In this document: positions 8,183 to 15,948 of the stretch, in pieces | Numbering within the stretch: the stretch's first letter is position 1 | How the letters are laid out: each line of letters opens with the position of its first letter | Source: Arenibacter sp. F20364 | GTDB taxonomy: Bacteria > Bacteroidota > Bacteroidia > Flavobacteriales > Flavobacteriaceae | Length of the DNA: 64,000 nt | Assembly (NCBI RefSeq): GCF_023015905.1 | Contig: NZ_JALKBD010000006.1 | Coordinates: forward strand, 161,571 to 225,570 | Direction of reading: 5' to 3' | Notes under the pieces: generated by a model | The model's input: the letters and a program-made list of their open reading frames with translations, nothing else | Databases searched by the model: none | Told to the model about the DNA's origin: nothing | Made by a program: the position numbers and the translations under genes

Positions 8183-9070
8183 TTAATACAGTTCCACATA
8201 AATGCTATTCCTACTTGTCTTCATCTTAAATTCCAATTCCAATTCATCCAAAAATCTAGAAAGTTGTCTTGCAACCTTACTTGGTCTAGAATTGCATTCA
8301 TACTTGTAAACTTCCACAATTAGCTGGTTTTCACTATCGCTCTTTAATTTATAGTATCCATTTTTGGAAGTTTCCTCTACCCAATCTTCCAAGACGTACT
8401 TTAACCTAGTGTTATCCGCCTGCGGCAGTTTGCAATCCATATTACAATCCGAATCTTCATTTACAGTAAATCTAATGTCTGCAATAGCACCATCTTCTCT
8501 ACATTTTTCCAAAGAATTAACTATTTCCTGCATAAAATTTTCTATATACGACATATCATTACCCTCCTTATCTTCATAAGCAATTTGATTAATGGCAGAC
8601 TTTGTCAAGGCGGTAACATCTGTGGTATAATAGGGATTTGATTCACAAACCTCACTTGCCCAAAATAAAGATGATGAAAAATGGAATGCTTCTACGATTA
8701 CTGACACTTTATTACCTCCTGGGGTTTCTACGTACTCTAGCTCCAATTCTACCAAAACATCGGCCACCGCATCTTCAAATAACATTTCTGTTCGGTCGCA
8801 TTGACTACATTCATCCAACTTACCGTCTCTCATGAGTTTGTTGAATGCCGCTTCAAAGTCTTTAGTATCAAAACCGAAGTTTTTAAAAGCATCATTTACA
8901 GTAGCCATTCCCGCCTTTAAATTAAAGGGTATTTTGTTATCGATAATATTCTTATAGGCCTTCTCTCCTGGAGCAATCATTATACTTGGTAGCACCAATC
9001 GCTCATTGGGTTCTTGCGCCCGTACTACAAGAACAACCAATAATACTATAATGGTAAATTTGATCCTCAT
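8183..9070 (-). CDS. Exported protein resembling DUF6175
   Basis: A 295-residue protein with a signal peptide (about 18 residues, mature chain starting QEPNERL). The mature N-terminus contains LPSIMIAPGEKAYKN, which recalls uncharacterised Bacteroidota proteins annotated DUF6175. A CSQC pair, further scattered cysteines and an acidic middle follow. The C-terminal ~85 residues form a separate alpha/beta region rich in charged residues. It overlaps the CsgG-like gene by one base and starts the last pair of the cluster. It is presumably periplasmic or outer-membrane associated, working with the CsgG-like protein. The family call is from memory and should be treated as provisional. Confidence 0.6.
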   Translation of the reverse strand: MRIKFTIIVLLVVLVVRAQEPNERLVLPSIMIAPGEKAYKNIIDNKIPFNLKAGMATVNDAFKNFGFDTKDFEAAFNKLMRDGKLDECSQCDRTEMLFEDAVADVLVELELEYVETPGGNKVSVIVEAFHFSSSLFWASEVCESNPYYTTDVTALTKSAINQIAYEDKEGNDMSYIENFMQEIVNSLEKCREDGAIADIRFTVNEDSDCNMDCKLPQADNTRLKYVLEDWVEETSKNGYYKLKSDSENQLIVEVYKYECNSRPSKVARQLSRFLDELELEFKMKTSRNSIYVELY

Positions 9071-9927
9071 TATATTTTAAAATTATTAAAACATATTTTA
9101 CATTCTATTTCTTCACAACTAAGCTCCACATTTGGATCATTGATCAATTGATCCAACTCGTCTACCATATTCTTTTTGATACCACCAACTGAAATACCCC
9201 CTTGGACTTCGTCTATGGAAAACTTAATGATTTCTTGTTTACGGGTAAGCCCTGCAATACTGGAAACCTTATAAATAGCAAACCTGTTTCCTTTTTCAAC
9301 ACCTTCATCAACTCCTACATTGATAAGAATATTGGCCCCTTTTTTGGTTTTTTCCAATTGAATTATCTCTACGGAAAATGGGGTGTTGGCAATAATGAAA
9401 TTCCCTATTTTATTTCTTAAGAGGTTTATTTGGGTCGACATAGCGCTAATTTCGTCTATGCCATCCGCTGAAATGGCTATTGGCCCCGGGGTAAATGTTT
9501 CTGAAGCCATTAACTCACCTGTCTCAACACTGGAGATATTGATGCTAAAACTAAGCTTACAATCAATACCGTTTTTCATGTCCGCATATTCAACAGCCGT
9601 TAATTTACCGCCAATTAAATACTTTGCTCCCTTTTGTAGTCCTTGTTTGGCCACTACTCCATTGATAAAACTAACATTCTTTTGAACCTCTATTTCCTTA
9701 TACTTGGCCGTTTCGGCATAGGTGGTCCTGTCTAGGGGAATATATCTTTTAGATTCTACAAAAAGTTCCTTTACCGTTTCTGTAAGCAGTTCTGCCTCCC
9801 TATAATTTTTTTCGTCCAATGCCTCAAAAGTGGTAAGACCAATGGTTGTTTTCTTATTTTTTAAATTTTGGGATATCCCAGGGGAAATACACAATATTAA
9901 AATAAGTAAAAGTACGGTATGCTGCAT
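9070..9927 (-). CDS. CsgG-like outer-membrane secretion/assembly protein
   Basis: I choose the ATG at 9925-9927 because it gives a clean signal peptide (MQHTVLLLILILCISPGISQ); two more ATGs upstream extend to 9990. The mature ~265 residues follow the CsgG/LPP20 pattern: IGLTTFEA strand, helix with repeated charged residues, the GVVAKQGLQKGAKYLIGGKLTAVE block (as in CsgG, the 'ADYVITG' region), then FSINISSVETGEL and a C-terminal domain with VGVDEGVEKGNRFAIYKV. CsgG forms the outer-membrane pore for curli; in Bacteroidota such proteins occur in many unlinked settings. No lipobox cysteine is seen, unlike true CsgG. It lies one base after the kinase gene. Confidence 0.7.
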   Translation of the reverse strand: MQHTVLLLILILCISPGISQNLKNKKTTIGLTTFEALDEKNYREAELLTETVKELFVESKRYIPLDRTTYAETAKYKEIEVQKNVSFINGVVAKQGLQKGAKYLIGGKLTAVEYADMKNGIDCKLSFSINISSVETGELMASETFTPGPIAISADGIDEISAMSTQINLLRNKIGNFIIANTPFSVEIIQLEKTKKGANILINVGVDEGVEKGNRFAIYKVSSIAGLTRKQEIIKFSIDEVQGGISVGGIKKNMVDELDQLINDPNVELSCEEIECKICFNNFKI

Positions 9928-9991
9928 TTTTAAAATTTGTAATTTCATTTTCATTTGGTATTTTAATTTATGTTGCAATAATTTATCCAAT

Positions 9992-12001
9992 TCAATTTAC
10001 GAGTTCAAAATCCTCTACACGGTCATAGTTTTGCTCTATTATTTGTTTGTTATTTTTGTCTATATAAGTCCATTTGGAATTTAATTTTACCGGTGCAATC
10101 CCATTAACAAATTTCCCAGTATTTTCATACATAAAGTCAATTATTAGCTTTCCTTTTTTGTCAACAAACCCCCATTTATTTCCTTTTTTTACCGCTGCCA
10201 TACCCTCCGAAAAAATTCCCACTTGTTCGAAAGTATCATTAAAAGCTAGGTTTTCAAATTTGTCAATAAATTGCCATTTTTTCTCGCCTATTAATACCCC
10301 CATTAATCCTTCAGAATAATTTTCTACCCCTAAGTAATTAAAATTAATTACTTGTTCTCCAGTTAAATCGATAAAGCCCCATTTTCCCTGTTTATTTACT
10401 CCTGCCAAACCATTGGAAAAAGAATGTACATTGTCATATATACCAGAAAATGCCCTCTTTCCATCTTGGCCCATAAAACCCCAACCTTCACTTATTCTTA
10501 TGGGAGCAAGTCCATCACCAAAAAGCTTGGCAGCTTGATAAAATTGATCAAAGGCGTTATTTCCATTCTTATCAATAAAAAACCACCCTTCGTTATTTTT
10601 CACAAGTGCCAACCCATCGGAAAAGGGAGTAGCCAGATCAAAATCGCCCTTCACCGCAATATTTCCGTCAATGTCAATAAAATTCCACCCTTCTTCGGTA
10701 GCAATAGGGGCAACACCTTCCCTGAAGTTTAATCCCCCATTATAAGTTGGCTCAATTATTGAATTGCCTTGGGAATCAATATATCCTGTTTTGCCGTTCA
10801 ATTGCACCATCGCGGAAAATTCAGGTTCCGTACTTCCTCCCAAAAACCGTGAAATCAGGAAGGCCGATAAACCGATACAAACCAAAACAATAGCTGCCAA
10901 GACCATCGGTTTCTTGGTCTTGTTTCCGGTGTTCCCAACGGGTTTGGGGCTTTCCTGTATGGGCCCCTCAGGGACTTCCTGATTTTTAAGGTTAACGACC
11001 GTTGGCATGTCATCATCCGCTACCTCATTTTTTAAAATTGTGGTACGCTCATCACCATTGTCCATAGGGCTATGTAATTCCTTCCTAGTGGATTTCAATG
11101 CGCTTTCTGCCCTTAGAAAGGAATCTCGCTCTAAGGAAAAGAATTTTTTCGGTAATTTTTTCAACAGTTCCCTACCGGTAGAAGGTCTTTTTTCCGGATC
11201 CCTTTCCAAGCAAAGCCTGGCAATGGGTTGCCAATCTTCCGGAAGCAATTTCAAATCTTCAAGTAAATCTTTCTTAAATATTTGTTGCATAATTGCACCT
11301 TGCTTCCCGGCACTCCTGGCACCAAATCCGTCTACCTCAAAAAGTGTGCGTCCGGTAAAAACCTCAAATATGATAATGCCAAAACTCCATAAATCCGTAT
11401 TGAATTTTAGGGGGAGTCCCTTAAGTTGCTCAGGGGAGCTATACTCCACAGTACCCCCTGCAAAACTGTTCTGAAATTGTGAATAATCGTCCTGGATATC
11501 CGCTAGCTTACTCAGCCCAAAATCAGTTATTTTGGGAATTATTCCTACCTCAGGCCGGTTCACAACCAGGATATTTCCTGGTTTAATATCCCTATGTACC
11601 ACCCTATTGTGATGTAGGTAAGCTATCCCTTGTAAAATCTGAACCAAAATTTTATTCCTTTCCCCCTTATCTATCTTATTGTTTTTTAAATAAGTTGAAA
11701 GGTTCCCCAAGGGATAAAACTGCATAATGGCATAATCATAAAGGCCCGGACCGTCCGCATACCTATATACACTTTCATAATTGGCAATATTTGGATGATC
11801 TTCCAATGCCTTTATGGAATCGTACTCCATCTGTAGGGAGAACTCTTTGCCCTCAATTTCCTGTATCTCCTGTACCTTTATAGCCACCTCCCTGTCCAAA
11901 GTGCAATCATACGCTTTATACACCGTACCAAAAGCGCCACCACCAATTTTATGGTCCTTGTTATTATATTTATATCTAATATGGAACTCTTGTCTGGTCA
12001 C
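9992..12001 (-). CDS. Transmembrane Ser/Thr protein kinase with WG repeats
   Basis: A 669-residue Hanks-type kinase. All key residues are present: G-loop GGGAFGTVYKA (20-30), ATP lysine K42, catalytic D138 in HRDIKPGNI, metal-binding D160 in DFG, and the SSPEQ equivalent of the APE motif. After the kinase (to about residue 290) comes a variable linker with several threonines, a single membrane helix (about 366-388), and then six or seven WG repeats (units such as GKWGFIDLTGEQVI and NKWGFVDKKGKLII). The repeats should lie in the periplasm and act as the input or binding part. Neighbours include a PP2C phosphatase and two FHA proteins, the usual eraser and readers for such a kinase. Confidence 0.93.
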   Translation of the reverse strand: MTRQEFHIRYKYNNKDHKIGGGAFGTVYKAYDCTLDREVAIKVQEIQEIEGKEFSLQMEYDSIKALEDHPNIANYESVYRYADGPGLYDYAIMQFYPLGNLSTYLKNNKIDKGERNKILVQILQGIAYLHHNRVVHRDIKPGNILVVNRPEVGIIPKITDFGLSKLADIQDDYSQFQNSFAGGTVEYSSPEQLKGLPLKFNTDLWSFGIIIFEVFTGRTLFEVDGFGARSAGKQGAIMQQIFKKDLLEDLKLLPEDWQPIARLCLERDPEKRPSTGRELLKKLPKKFFSLERDSFLRAESALKSTRKELHSPMDNGDERTTILKNEVADDDMPTVVNLKNQEVPEGPIQESPKPVGNTGNKTKKPMVLAAIVLVCIGLSAFLISRFLGGSTEPEFSAMVQLNGKTGYIDSQGNSIIEPTYNGGLNFREGVAPIATEEGWNFIDIDGNIAVKGDFDLATPFSDGLALVKNNEGWFFIDKNGNNAFDQFYQAAKLFGDGLAPIRISEGWGFMGQDGKRAFSGIYDNVHSFSNGLAGVNKQGKWGFIDLTGEQVINFNYLGVENYSEGLMGVLIGEKKWQFIDKFENLAFNDTFEQVGIFSEGMAAVKKGNKWGFVDKKGKLIIDFMYENTGKFVNGIAPVKLNSKWTYIDKNNKQIIEQNYDRVEDFELVN

Positions 12002-12078
12002 TTAACTGGTTATTAGTTGGTTATACTTGATTGGAAAGGAAACGTTGCGCTAATCCAATGGCGTCTTAAAAGAATCAC

Positions 12079-13284
12079 TTACCGCTCTACTTTTTCCTCC
12101 TCCAATTCTAACGAAAAGACATTTGGATTTTTTATACGTTTCTTGTACGATAATTTAAACGATTTATCTGCGTTCATCACAATTGTTTTGGCCATACTTT
12201 CCCCCAAAATCGTAGATTTTTTACCATCCTTGGAAACTTTCGAATATGTAACAACCGTAATTTTGTGCGCTCCAGGGGTTAATCTTACCTTATTATTATA
12301 TTTGACATTTTTTTTATTCATACCGTATTTATAAACCTTTTTACCGCTATCTATAAATAAGCCAAGGATTTGATAATCTTGGATTGATCCCAAAACACTT
12401 GATATGTTTAAAGTATACTTATCAGCTTCCGTAAATTTTGGCAACTGATAACTTTCATCCAACCGTGTAACATCTACCCATGAAAATCGTTTAAGGTCCT
12501 GTTTACCATATTTTACCCAGCCATAGCCCTCATGCCCCCATTTTATTCCCCAAGAGTTTTTTATGAGCCAAGCTTGTTTGGCATCGTCCCAGCCCGCCAG
12601 GACCACGGCATGACTCACCTTTCCTGTATTTTTATCCTGTAATATTCCAGATTTACTATTGTAGGACTGAAAAGCGGTACTACCGGCGTTTAAAGCTGCT
12701 ATGACAGCCCCGTGTTTTACAATAGCCCTCTTAATTTCAGTTATGGAAGCATTATCATCCAATTGTCCCCAATTGGAAACTTTTACAGGTGAATTTTGGG
12801 CAATTGCACAATACCCTTTTTTATTTTGGTAAGGTATTTCCTTTTCACTTACTACTCCTTTATCACTTTTTAGTAGCTCTTGTAATGCCATTTCAGGGTA
12901 ACCACCATTACAACCTTTGCTTTGTCCTATGCAATTGACCAATTGCTGTTCACTTAGATCTATTTGTTTTTGATTAATTAGCAGGTTGCTCGATTCCATT
13001 GCTGCCAAGGTGGAAAAAGCCCAGCAAGACCCACATTCGAATTGATCCTTAACTTCGGATATTCCGTTCACCGACCGCAAGTCAAAACGTTCTTGATTCT
13101 CATCCCCGTAGGAACTTGATAATTTGTCGTACAACAAATCCCCTGCTCCAATAAATTCACTGTGCACCTCCTGGATTTTTAACATTTCCTCAGGGGTCAA
13201 GGGAATTAAGCCAGTACCTTTGTTTTGGGATACTACAATTTGAAAGAACATTAAACTAAGTAAACCAATAATTACTTTTTTCAT
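12079..13284 (-). CDS. Secreted papain-family (C1) cysteine protease
   Basis: A 401-residue protein with a signal peptide (cut near residue 19, VVSQ). The C1 catalytic set is complete: Q81, C87 in CGSCWAFS, H225 in SHAVVLAGW and N243 in KNSWG. Also present are LSEQQLVNC and GCNGGYPEMAL, standard for cathepsin-like enzymes. The propeptide region (about residues 20-65) is short and lacks a clear ERFNIN motif. After the protease domain, an extra ~125-residue beta-rich domain (from about 275) precedes the C-terminus. It lies 5 bp after a gene for a chagasin-like lipoprotein, which is likely to be its cognate inhibitor, and just upstream of the kinase gene. Confidence 0.92.
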   Translation of the reverse strand: MKKVIIGLLSLMFFQIVVSQNKGTGLIPLTPEEMLKIQEVHSEFIGAGDLLYDKLSSSYGDENQERFDLRSVNGISEVKDQFECGSCWAFSTLAAMESSNLLINQKQIDLSEQQLVNCIGQSKGCNGGYPEMALQELLKSDKGVVSEKEIPYQNKKGYCAIAQNSPVKVSNWGQLDDNASITEIKRAIVKHGAVIAALNAGSTAFQSYNSKSGILQDKNTGKVSHAVVLAGWDDAKQAWLIKNSWGIKWGHEGYGWVKYGKQDLKRFSWVDVTRLDESYQLPKFTEADKYTLNISSVLGSIQDYQILGLFIDSGKKVYKYGMNKKNVKYNNKVRLTPGAHKITVVTYSKVSKDGKKSTILGESMAKTIVMNADKSFKLSYKKRIKNPNVFSLELEEEKVER

Positions 13285-13289
13285 TTTAT

Positions 13290-13640
13290 CTATTTCTTAA
13301 TGTTGACTGTTATTTCTTTTAAGTGACCCTCTAAAATTAAATCGGGATCAAAACTTCTTATTTTTTTAAACTGTAAATTATATGAACCCGATTTAATACT
13401 TTTAAACACAAAAACTTTGGAATATTCAGAAAGGCCATTTTCCTTTTCCTTGTCTATTTTAAAAGTTTCGGTCAATACAATTTCCGGGTTTTCTACATAT
13501 CGCCAAGAAAAGCCTCCATCACCCTCACCCTCCAATACAATTCTAAATTCTTCCCCAACGTCCAATTTCTTTGTGGATGTACATGAAATACAGGCCACCA
13601 ACCCGCATAAAAAGATGAAGAACAATCTTTTCCAATCCAT
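13290..13640 (-). CDS. Chagasin-like (I42) cysteine-protease inhibitor lipoprotein
   Basis: Taking the ATG at 13638-13640, the protein has 116 residues and a lipoprotein signal with lipobox CISC. An earlier ATG at 13664 is also possible and would overlap the preceding gene. The mature part matches the chagasin pattern of protease inhibitors: VGEEFRIVLEG, then GDGGFSWRY where chagasin has the NPTTGFAW loop, a middle GLSEYS loop, and KIRSFDPD where chagasin has the RPW loop, ending with TVNIKK. Chagasins block papain-type enzymes by inserting these three loops into the active site. The adjacent gene encodes such an enzyme. Loop residues are diverged, so inhibition needs testing. Position before the protease would ensure it is made first. 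Confidence 0.7.
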   Translation of the reverse strand: MDWKRLFFIFLCGLVACISCTSTKKLDVGEEFRIVLEGEGDGGFSWRYVENPEIVLTETFKIDKEKENGLSEYSKVFVFKSIKSGSYNLQFKKIRSFDPDLILEGHLKEITVNIKK

Positions 13641-13644
13641 TGTT

Positions 13645-14352
13645 CTATGTAATATCTTCTCCATAATTATCTTCTTCCGTGTATGCTTCCCCGTCATTTA
13701 AACCCTCTATAATTTCTTCATCCGAACCAATTTCTTCCAGGCTTACTTCTTCATTTTCAAGACTTTTATTTCCGTCATCGCCTTCCTGTTCTTTTTCCTG
13801 GTTCCTATTGGGTTCCGGTTCGCTCCCACCGTGATCTGGAACTACGGTCTCTTCATTGGAGTTGTCATTTCCGTTTTCAAAGTCGGTATTCTCCTGGAAC
13901 ATTTTGAAAAATTCCTTTTTATCATCCTCAGAAAAGGAATCCCATTCCTCTTTATTATAGGTATTGTAATGTTGCCCCCTCCAAGTAAAAAAACCTCCTT
14001 GTCCCAATTCTTCCCTTGCCGTTTGAAAAGCTTGGTTAAAGGACATTTCATCCGTTACACTTTCCGAAAACTCAACAGAGGTGGGCACTTCATATTCGCA
14101 TAGGTCATTGGAATCTACTTCAATAACGGCATCCTCAATATCGTCACTTTCGGGAGAATCATCCCTTTCCGCATATCTGGCGTTTGCATACTCAACCCCC
14201 TTGACACCTCCTATTCCCCCTAACAATCCTGCCAAGACTATCAAAGGCATTTTACCATTTTTCAATAACTGGGCTCCTTCAGGTGTAACTCTAAAAGTGA
14301 GTTTTTTCCGTTGGTTGGGGTTCACCTTTAATTTTATATTTTCTCTACTCAT
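13645..14352 (-). CDS. Membrane-anchored acidic protein
   Basis: I choose the ATG at 14350-14352 (MSRENIKLKVNP); an earlier in-frame start at 14397 is less likely. The protein has 235 residues: a basic N-terminal ~35 residues, a glycine-rich hydrophobic segment (PLIVLAGLLGGIGGVKGVEY), then an acidic exterior. Residues ~110-160 contain a motif seen repeatedly in Bacteroidota proteins, AFQTAREELGQGG followed by FTWRGQHYNTYNKEEW. The last ~80 residues are almost wholly acidic and polar (E, D, N, G). The arrangement suggests a cytoplasmic basic tail, one membrane pass and an extended acidic tail outside. It lies 4-5 bp before the inhibitor lipoprotein gene. Function unknown. Confidence 0.65.
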   Translation of the reverse strand: MSRENIKLKVNPNQRKKLTFRVTPEGAQLLKNGKMPLIVLAGLLGGIGGVKGVEYANARYAERDDSPESDDIEDAVIEVDSNDLCEYEVPTSVEFSESVTDEMSFNQAFQTAREELGQGGFFTWRGQHYNTYNKEEWDSFSEDDKKEFFKMFQENTDFENGNDNSNEETVVPDHGGSEPEPNRNQEKEQEGDDGNKSLENEEVSLEEIGSDEEIIEGLNDGEAYTEEDNYGEDIT

Positions 14353-14437
14353 TGACTTATTTTGATTTAAAATTAGTAACACCAATGCTATACCCATTCA
14401 AATTTTACACGAAATGGGCTTTTTGATATATCAAAGA

Positions 14438-15025
14438 CTAAAAGTCACTCTTCGAAAAACCTATTAAAGTATTCTGCCCTATTTTTACGATATCCGATAT
14501 ATCAATAAAAACCTGTTCCTGAGCCCCCAAGGTCTGAGGTTTTCCATCCCTCAACAAATGGGTTTTATGCAGGCTGTTTAAATCTTTGATCACAATTTTT
14601 GACCTGCCGTTAATAGCGCTGAATTTTAGTTCGAAATGTACTCGAGAGACTGCTGAATCAAATTCGGTAGGTATTATAATAGGCTCAGCGCTTTGATCCA
14701 TCAATTTTATTTTTTGTACACTTCTGCCCACAATATAGGTCTTGTGGGTATAGATGTCCAATATGGCAAGAGTTGTATTCGTATTCCCATTGGTAATGGA
14801 AAGGCGGTAACTTGTATTTGTTTCCTTTTTGGAGGCTATAATAATGGTGCCTTTTGGGGTTTTACCCTTAGCCGTCGAAGCATTTTTTTTATCGACGAAT
14901 TCCTTTATTTTGAGATTGACCCGATTACCGCATACCTGACATTTTATTCTTTGATCTAGTCCTATCAGGATCCATTCCTCCGGTATTTTAACTCTAGTTC
15001 CACAAGATTTACACGTATGCTGCAT
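14438..15025 (-). CDS. Zinc-ribbon/FHA-domain protein
   Basis: A 195-residue soluble protein. The N-terminal ~45 residues contain two CxxC pairs (CKSCGTRVKIP and CQVCGNRVNL) of a zinc ribbon. After a basic linker comes an FHA domain (about 90-190) with the conserved GRS, SRVHFEL and KDLNSLHKTHL elements that recognise phosphothreonine peptides. FHA proteins read the marks made by Ser/Thr kinases; the kinase and the opposing PP2C phosphatase are encoded in the same cluster. The gene begins 2 bp after the small acidic gene. A cytoplasmic location is expected. Confidence 0.85.
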   Translation of the reverse strand: MQHTCKSCGTRVKIPEEWILIGLDQRIKCQVCGNRVNLKIKEFVDKKNASTAKGKTPKGTIIIASKKETNTSYRLSITNGNTNTTLAILDIYTHKTYIVGRSVQKIKLMDQSAEPIIIPTEFDSAVSRVHFELKFSAINGRSKIVIKDLNSLHKTHLLRDGKPQTLGAQEQVFIDISDIVKIGQNTLIGFSKSDF

Positions 15026-15027
15026 AT

Positions 15028-15276
15028 CTAAAATTCTAGGTCCTCATTATCATCGTCGTAGGTGTCATCGTCATTATCGTCCATTCCCGCTACATTATCA
15101 TCATTTATTTCATCATCATAAAGAGAATCTTCAACATCAGCATCCATCTGTACCTCCCCTTCAATCTCTTCGTCCAAATAACTATAGTCCAATTCAATGA
15201 AATTGTTTTCACTTACATGAAGCTCCTCAATAATAGAAGGTTCATCAACTTCTATTTCATAGATAAGATCTTTCAT
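15028..15276 (-). CDS. Very acidic 82-aa protein
   Basis: A short protein with an extreme excess of Asp and Glu; the last ~40 residues are nearly all D, N, E, Y and G (for example DDNDDDTYDDDNEDLEF). The first half has a few hydrophobic residues in the pattern of a beta strand or amphipathic helix (IIEELHVSENNFIELDYSYL). It is packed between two FHA genes with gaps of 2 bp on either side, which supports translation. No family is recognised. It may be an unfolded partner or a calcium-binding or charge-mimic peptide; the threonine in the tail might be a kinase target. Confidence 0.6.
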   Translation of the reverse strand: MKDLIYEIEVDEPSIIEELHVSENNFIELDYSYLDEEIEGEVQMDADVEDSLYDDEINDDNVAGMDDNDDDTYDDDNEDLEF

Positions 15277-15278
15277 AA

Positions 15279-15947
15279 TTACGATTTAATTTGCCAAGTG
15301 GCATTACATTGTTTATTTCTACAAGCTTTTTTCTCTTTCCAAAAAATACCTTCCTTGCCCGATAACTCGGAACCGCATTTAGGGCATACAAAATTTAGTT
15401 GAAACTCGGTTTTCAGTTCGTCCAAAAGTTCTTCTTTTTTTCTTTCTGAAATGCCCAAGGTTGAAATGGTACTTCCTAAAAATGTTGCGCCAATCATCAG
15501 TGGATACCTCAATTCCGATTTTATATTGGGGAAAAAGTAAATTACCACTACCACCAAAACCGTTATGACCAATCTTGGCAACATGGCAATGAGCCTATAA
15601 TTTTTATTAAGGCTCCTTCGTTTGTTCTTATAGGCAGCTTCTATCTTAAGGAGCTGGCCAAACTCCTGGGTAAAATCCGTTCTTTGGGATTTTATATATT
15701 TTGTTAACTGATCGAATAAGTTCCCCTGGTCTGTTCTATGGCTGCCAAACCGGATTACATCCTTTGCCGTGATCTTTTTGGATACAATCTCTATTTCGTT
15801 AACGTAGGTACCATTTGTTGATTCAAGATCCACCAGGGTAAAGGTTTCAAAATCATCGGAAACAAGAATTTCAGCATGATCGCCACTTACAGTATCATTG
15901 TCAACTATATAATTGTTATCAGCATTTCTTCCTATAGTAAATTTCAT
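15279..15947 (-). CDS. FHA-domain membrane protein with C-terminal zinc ribbon
   Basis: The start at 15945-15947 (MKFTIGRN) avoids overlap with the upstream gene and begins right at the FHA domain; an alternative start lies 18 bp further up. The 222-residue protein has an FHA domain (1-75: TIGRNADN, SGDHAEI, STNGTYVNE) in the canonical form expected to bind phosphothreonine, a basic helical linker, two membrane helices (about 120-165, LVITVLVVVVIYFFP and LMIGATFLGSTI), and a C-terminal zinc ribbon (CPKCGSEL, then CRNKQCNATW). With two passes both the FHA domain and the ribbon face the cytoplasm. It could recruit phosphorylated partners to the inner membrane. Confidence 0.85.
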   Translation of the reverse strand: MKFTIGRNADNNYIVDNDTVSGDHAEILVSDDFETFTLVDLESTNGTYVNEIEIVSKKITAKDVIRFGSHRTDQGNLFDQLTKYIKSQRTDFTQEFGQLLKIEAAYKNKRRSLNKNYRLIAMLPRLVITVLVVVVIYFFPNIKSELRYPLMIGATFLGSTISTLGISERKKEELLDELKTEFQLNFVCPKCGSELSGKEGIFWKEKKACRNKQCNATWQIKS

Positions 15948-15948
15948 A

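Noticed and set aside
13842..14103. Overlapping frames on both strands within the acidic membrane-protein gene
   Set aside because: The frame at 13645-14352 has the better start, spacing and protein-like composition; the others are shadows produced by repeated acidic codons.
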